Of a stretch of 64,000 nt of DNA, positions 60,184 through 64,000 are shown one piece after another. The position numbers and the translations under genes are program-made. Under the pieces are notes generated by a model. It did no database searches. It was not told where the DNA came from and saw only the letters and a program-made list of their open reading frames with translations. Positions within the stretch are counted from its first letter, which is position 1; every line of letters begins with the position of its first letter. The DNA is taken from the NCBI RefSeq assembly GCF_002979655.1, contig NZ_PCPG01000008.1:1-64000 (forward strand). Reading direction: 5' to 3'. This DNA is from Microbacterium sp. MYb45 (GTDB lineage: Bacteria > Actinomycetota > Actinomycetes > Actinomycetales > Microbacteriaceae).

Positions 60184-61376
60184 ACCCGCACCTCGAGCGG
60201 AAGCCGGCCCTCGACCGACCATCCGTCCGGGGCGGGGCCCGCCGTGAAGAATCCGCCGAGCGCTCCCACGCGCTCCCGCAGCATCTGCAGGCCCCAGCCT
60301 TCGCCTCCGTGCGCGGCCGCGGCGCTGGCCACACCTCCACGGGACCGAACGCGCACCTGGACCTCGGCGTTCCTCTCCACGATCTCGATGTCGACCTCGG
60401 CGCCGCCCGCGTGCCGGATGCAGTTCGTCAGGGCTTCCCGCACGATGCGGACCACGGCCTGTTCTGCGGCGGCTCCGAGCTCCGGCACGTCCGGGGCGTC
60501 GAAGCCGACGACGAGCCCCGCACGCTCGGCATCGCGCACGATGCCGTCGAGATCAGCCCAGCGCGGTGTGGCCACGAGGGCGCCGTCGCCGCGGCGGAGC
60601 ACCGAGATCATCGACCGCAGGGCTCCATGGGCATCCAGGCCCGCATCGCGCACGGCCTGGAGCGCTTCGCGGTCCTTCGTCTGGTCGGGCGTCGTGGAGA
60701 GAGCAGCCTCCGCTCGGATCGCCATCGCCATCACATGACCGGCCACCACGTCGTGCAGCTCGCGCGCCATCGCCTCGCGCTCGCGCTGCACGGCCTCGGC
60801 GCGGTCGCGCTCGGCGACGGCCGCGGCGTCCTCCGCGCGCTGACGGTGCAGCTCGGCCAGCTCGTGCGCCTGGGAGACGGCGACCGCCCACCAGTAGTCC
60901 GTGCCGAAGATCGCGCCGAACTGCACCCCGATGAGGAAGGCGACGGCGAAGGGCATGTCGGTGAAGAGCCAGGCGACGATGAAGAGGATGACCGTCGAGG
61001 CACTGAGGAGCACCAGCAGAGTGCGACGACGTCGTGGGCCGGCGAGGAACACCGCGGTCCACAGCACGTCGAGCAGCACGAAGAGCGTCCCGATGCCGCC
61101 GACCGTGTGGAGGTCGGCGACGAAGAGGATCGTCACGATGCCGAGCACGGTCATCGGCAGGCGTCGCTTGACGAGCGCGAGCGCACAGGCCGGAAGCGCG
61201 AAGGCGAGCGCCCACCACGGCGACACCGGCCCCGACAGGAGGGAGAACGAGCCCCAGACACCGCGGAATCCGAGCGCGGCCATCACGACGGCGAGGAGCG
61301 CCATCCCGGCGGGGTCCGCCCACCCGCGGTGCCGGCGATACCAGGCACCGATGCCGCCGTCGACCTGCTCGTGCAT
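60180..61376 (-). CDS. sensor histidine kinase, HisKA_3 type
   Basis: A 398-aa kinase. About five membrane helices in the first 150 residues have little extracytoplasmic sequence, suggesting an intramembrane or envelope sensor. The phospho-acceptor His is in MARELHDVVAGHVMAMAIRA, and the ATPase domain has EALTNCIRHAGG and GGEGWGLQMLRERV. It pairs with the overlapping NarL-type regulator. The start is the ATG at 61376; a GTG 21 bases upstream is an alternative. Confidence 0.9.
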   Translation of the reverse strand: MHEQVDGGIGAWYRRHRGWADPAGMALLAVVMAALGFRGVWGSFSLLSGPVSPWWALAFALPACALALVKRRLPMTVLGIVTILFVADLHTVGGIGTLFVLLDVLWTAVFLAGPRRRRTLLVLLSASTVILFIVAWLFTDMPFAVAFLIGVQFGAIFGTDYWWAVAVSQAHELAELHRQRAEDAAAVAERDRAEAVQREREAMARELHDVVAGHVMAMAIRAEAALSTTPDQTKDREALQAVRDAGLDAHGALRSMISVLRRGDGALVATPRWADLDGIVRDAERAGLVVGFDAPDVPELGAAAEQAVVRIVREALTNCIRHAGGAEVDIEIVERNAEVQVRVRSRGGVASAAAAHGGEGWGLQMLRERVGALGGFFTAGPAPDGWSVEGRLPLEVRV

Positions 61377-61492
61377 GACCTCATGCAACCACGGCACGGC
61401 TGGGGTCGCATCCGTCGAAGGGATGAGGAGCGCACGACGAACGGTACTTTCGCCCGATCCGCCGCCGCCCCCGCCCCGGCGACAGTGGAGCC

Positions 61493-62380
61493 ATGGAACT
61501 CTTCGGCGGGCTCCCGCTCCCCCTCTCCCTCGCGCTGCTGGCGCTGATCGACGGGCTCAGCGTCGGCACACTCCTCATCCCGGTCTTCCTCCTGCTGCAC
61601 CCCGGGCGGGTGCGCGCAGGACGCATCCTCCTCTACCTCGTGACGATCGCGGCCTTCTACCTCGCCGTCGGCCTCCTCTTCCTGTGGGGGCTGGTGAACC
61701 TCGTCGATGTCGCGTCGGGCTTCCTCGCGTCACCGACCGGCCTGGTCGTCCGCCTCCTCGTCGGAGCCGCGCTCCTGATCACCGCGTTCGTGATGCCGAC
61801 GGGTGATAAGCAACCGGAAGGTGCCTCCGCTGTCCCCGCGAGTCCGGCCGTCGCGCCGGCGCAGGTCTCCCCGTGGACGGGGATGCCCGTGCGCGATGCC
61901 CCTGCTCCGGCGACGCTGACACCACCTCCGCCCTCCCCGGCCGCAGACCAGGCCGGAACAGCGACCGTCCGTCCCGGCCGCATAACACGCTGGCGTGTGC
62001 GCCTGCTCGATCCGCGCACCCGCGGCACCGCCGTGATGGCCGTCGCGATCGCCGCCGGGGTGGTGGAAGTCGCCACGATGCTCCCGTACATCGTCGCGAT
62101 GACGATGCTCGCGGATGCCGCCGTCGACACCCCGCTGCGCGTGCTCTCACTCGCGGGCTACTGCGCCCTGATGATCCTGCCGGCGATCGTCCTGCTCGTC
62201 CTGCGCATCGTCGCCGCTCCCCTCGTTCAGCGCCCGCTGGAGCGCTTCGCGGCGTGGATGGAGCGCACCGGCGCGGAGAACACCGCCTGGATCATCGGCA
62301 TCATCGGGTTCCTCATCGCCCGCTCCGCGGCCACCGAACTCGGACTCTTCGACGCACTCGGCGGCTTTCTCGGCAACTGA
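61493..62380 (+). CDS. GAP/Sap family membrane protein
   Basis: A 295-aa protein with six helices in two sets of three, separated by a Pro/Ala-rich linker (residues 105-170). The motif LALIDGLSVGTLLIPVFLLL matches the GAP family (PF11139), whose members act in glycolipid or lipid export in actinobacteria. It is divergent from the kinase gene. The start lies 6 nt after a GACAGT -10-like box. Confidence 0.8.
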   Translation: MELFGGLPLPLSLALLALIDGLSVGTLLIPVFLLLHPGRVRAGRILLYLVTIAAFYLAVGLLFLWGLVNLVDVASGFLASPTGLVVRLLVGAALLITAFVMPTGDKQPEGASAVPASPAVAPAQVSPWTGMPVRDAPAPATLTPPPPSPAADQAGTATVRPGRITRWRVRLLDPRTRGTAVMAVAIAAGVVEVATMLPYIVAMTMLADAAVDTPLRVLSLAGYCALMILPAIVLLVLRIVAAPLVQRPLERFAAWMERTGAENTAWIIGIIGFLIARSAATELGLFDALGGFLGN

Positions 62381-62436
62381 TCGCCACGCAGCCCGACGCG
62401 GCGACCAGAAGGACTTCGACGAAGTAGGCTCGACGG

Positions 62437-63132
62437 GTGCGTCTCGTCATCGCCCGCTGCTCGGTCGACTACACCGGTCGGCTCAATGCCCATCTCCCGC
62501 TCGCCACGCGTCTGCTCGTGCACAAGGGAGACGGGAGTCTGCTCGTGCACTCCGACGGCGGCAGCTACAAGCCGCTGAACTGGATGAGCCCGCCGTGCTC
62601 GCTGTCGAGCGAGGAACCGGGCGAGGAGGAGGCGAGCGCCGGCGTCGTCGAGGTCTGGCGCGTCACCCACAAGAAGACGGGCGATGCGCTGCGGGTGCAG
62701 ATCTACGAGATCATCCACGACACCTCCCACGAGCTGGGCCTCGATCCGGGACTCCAGAAGGACGGCGTCGAGGCCGACCTGCAGCGGCTGCTCGCCGAGC
62801 AGGTGGAGCGCATCTCCGAGGGCGCGACCCTCGTGCGCCGCGAGTATCCGACGGCCATCGGCCCGGTCGACCTGCTGGTGCGCGATGCCGACGGCGCCGC
62901 GATCGCGGTGGAGATCAAGCGCCGCGGCGACATCGACGGCGTCGAGCAGCTGACCCGCTACCTCGAGCTTCTCGGCCGCGACCCGCACCTCTCCCCCGTG
63001 CAGGGCGTCTTCGCGGCACAGGAGATCAAGCCCCAGGCCCGTGTGCTCGCCGAGGATCGCGGCATCCGCTGCCTGGTGCTCGACTACGACGACATGAAGG
63101 GCATCGAGTCGGGCATCCCCCGCCTGTTCTGA
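62437..63132 (+). CDS. nucS: mismatch-specific endonuclease NucS/EndoMS
   Basis: A 231-aa enzyme of the non-canonical mismatch repair pathway in actinobacteria and archaea, which lack MutS/MutL. It cuts both strands at G-T, G-G and T-T mismatches. The N-terminal DNA-binding domain ([20 protein letters not shown]) is followed by a RecB-like nuclease with [12 protein letters not shown] and [16 protein letters not shown]. The C-terminal GIPRLF is a probable beta-clamp binding motif. GTG start, 6 nt after TAGGCT (leaderless). Confidence 0.95.
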   Translation: MRLVIARCSVDYTGRLNAHLPLATRLLVHKGDGSLLVHSDGGSYKPLNWMSPPCSLSSEEPGEEEASAGVVEVWRVTHKKTGDALRVQIYEIIHDTSHELGLDPGLQKDGVEADLQRLLAEQVERISEGATLVRREYPTAIGPVDLLVRDADGAAIAVEIKRRGDIDGVEQLTRYLELLGRDPHLSPVQGVFAAQEIKPQARVLAEDRGIRCLVLDYDDMKGIESGIPRLF

Positions 63133-63159
63133 GCCTCTGCCGTCTGACCCCCGCACGGA

Positions 63160-63471
63160 TCAGCGAGCCGCCATCAGGCGCGGCGTCGGTCCCTCGAGCC
63201 GAGCGACCGCGATCTTCACCTCGGTCATCTCGAGCTCGACAAGACGGAGCCGCTGATCGACCCGGTCGAACCGTTCATCGATCCGCTCGAACCGTTCATC
63301 GACCCGTTCGAAGCGGCGGTCGATGCGATCGAACCGCAGTTCGAGCTTCACATCCTGCGCTTCGAAGCGCGCGTCCATCCGAGTGATCATCCAGCCGAAC
63401 CCGCTGACGATCGCGACCAGAGTCGCCGCTGCTGTCGCCAGCATCGTGATGACTTCCACCGACACGTACAT
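63160..63471 (-). CDS. small membrane-anchored coiled-coil protein
   Basis: A 103-aa protein with one N-terminal membrane helix (VITMLATAAATLVAIVSGFG) and a coiled coil built from strict seven-residue repeats (RFDRIDR, RFERVDE, RFERIDE, RFDRVDQ) at about residues 45-75. The function is unknown; the repeats suggest a trimeric or dimeric stalk. It converges with nucS. Confidence 0.7.
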   Translation of the reverse strand: MYVSVEVITMLATAAATLVAIVSGFGWMITRMDARFEAQDVKLELRFDRIDRRFERVDERFERIDERFDRVDQRLRLVELEMTEVKIAVARLEGPTPRLMAAR

Positions 63472-63508
63472 TCCCCCATTCTGACCTGCAACTCCGCTCT
63501 TGTCACGA

Positions 63509-63541
63509 CCTTATATGAGGACATTGCGCTCTCACATAAGG
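63509..63541. promoter_or_regulatory. AT-rich inverted repeat between divergent genes
   Basis: CCTTATATGAG (63509-63519) faces CTCACATAAGG (63531-63541) with one T-G mismatch and an 11-nt spacer. It is among the most AT-rich spots in the window and lies between the divergent coiled-coil and HAD genes. It is a candidate operator. Confidence 0.5.
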
Positions 63542-63614
63542 TGTGAACAAGCTTTTTCGGAGCACAGCTGTGCAGGAGGAATGGCCCTCGCCGCCGGGCC
63601 CATAGGCTGGAGGC

Positions 63615-64000
63615 ATGCCCCACTCCCCCTATTCCTGCGTGCTGTGGGACGTCGACGGCACGATCATCGATGCGTCCGTCGGCATCCTCCGCCGACTGAA
63701 CGTCGCCCTCACCCATTTCGGACGGCCGGCGCCGACGCGTGAGGAACTGGTGCACTGGATCGGGCCACCCATGTTCCAGTCGTTCCAGGACCAGGCGGGC
63801 ATGACCCCCGAGGAGTCCCGCGAGGCGGTCACGTTCTATCGCACGCTCGGCAAGGCCGACGGCTACACCACCGATGTGGCCACGTACCCCGGCGTCACGG
63901 ACCTCATCCACGAACTTGCGGCGGCGGGCATCCCGCAGGCGACGGCCAGCTCGAAGCCGGAGCACCAGGTCGACGCACTCGTCGACCACTTCGGCCTCCG
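63615..64000 (+). CDS. HAD-superfamily hydrolase, partial (cut by window end)
   Basis: The first 128 codons are present with no stop before the window ends. Motif I DVDGTIID (residues 12-19) gives the nucleophile Asp, and motif II ATASSKP is near residues 109-115. A cap domain lies between, with WIGPPMFQSF, as in phosphoglycolate phosphatase-like (Gph) proteins. The start follows TAGGCT by 6 nt. The substrate is unknown. Confidence 0.87.
   Translation, partial: MPHSPYSCVLWDVDGTIIDASVGILRRLNVALTHFGRPAPTREELVHWIGPPMFQSFQDQAGMTPEESREAVTFYRTLGKADGYTTDVATYPGVTDLIHELAAAGIPQATASSKPEHQVDALVDHFGL

Overview
The window is one contiguous piece of a high-GC actinobacterial chromosome, most likely Microbacterium or a close Microbacteriaceae relative. 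The evidence is gene content (NucS mismatch endonuclease, a fused MrpA/B subunit, a MoxR/DUF58/VWA cluster, a DUF559 protein with an AbiEi-like N-terminus), dense head-to-tail genes with ATGA/GTGA overlaps, and many starts that sit 6-7 nt after a TAnnnT -10 box (leaderless transcription). No rRNA, tRNA, CRISPR array, IS transposase or prophage gene is seen.

Layout. 1-9.2 kb: a lipoprotein, a ROK regulator with a clear promoter/operator, chorismate mutase, an AI-2E-type permease, a complete OpuC/ProU-type osmoprotectant ABC importer (ATPase, two permeases, lipoprotein), a DUF427 protein and a disulfide oxidoreductase. 9.3-16.1 kb: a 28-bp-arm hairpin, bioY behind a double BioQ-like operator, an MFS/quinone-oxidoreductase operon behind a MerR-type promoter, a lactonase-fold protein, purA and an EamA transporter. 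16.1-22.1 kb: a two-gene operon coding for a dCache-HAMP cyclase-like receptor and an MscS channel with a cyclic-nucleotide-binding domain, then a Pr6Pr membrane protein and a trimethylamine monooxygenase.

22.4-36.0 kb: a MoxR-DUF58-TM-VWA-VWA operon of the Bat type. Its probable last members (a TPR-like protein and a membrane protein) lie 7.3 kb further on, beyond three tandem paralogous secreted beta-propeller genes. Each paralog has its own promoter and a conserved structured 5' leader, and the third carries three added ricin-type beta-trefoils. 36.1-49.1 kb: cardiolipin synthase, a PucR-like regulator, an HSL-type esterase, a PNPOx-fold protein, a ZIP transporter, a vapBC pair, argG, a GntR regulator, a penicillin acylase, an alpha/beta hydrolase, and a DUF559 gene flanked by two 72-nt inverted-repeat elements. 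49.2-55.6 kb: a complete Mrp Na+/H+ antiporter operon. 55.6-64 kb: a polytopic membrane protein, a divergent LacI/MFS pair, a two-component system, a GAP-family membrane protein, nucS, a coiled-coil protein, and the start of a HAD phosphatase cut by the window end.

A recurring theme is osmotic and ion homeostasis: compatible-solute uptake, a mechanosensitive channel, TMAO formation and the Mrp antiporter. The parts most worth a second look are the cyclase-like/MscS pair, in which both signature sites are changed, the triplicated propeller cassette with its conserved leader RNA, and the DUF559/palindrome unit.
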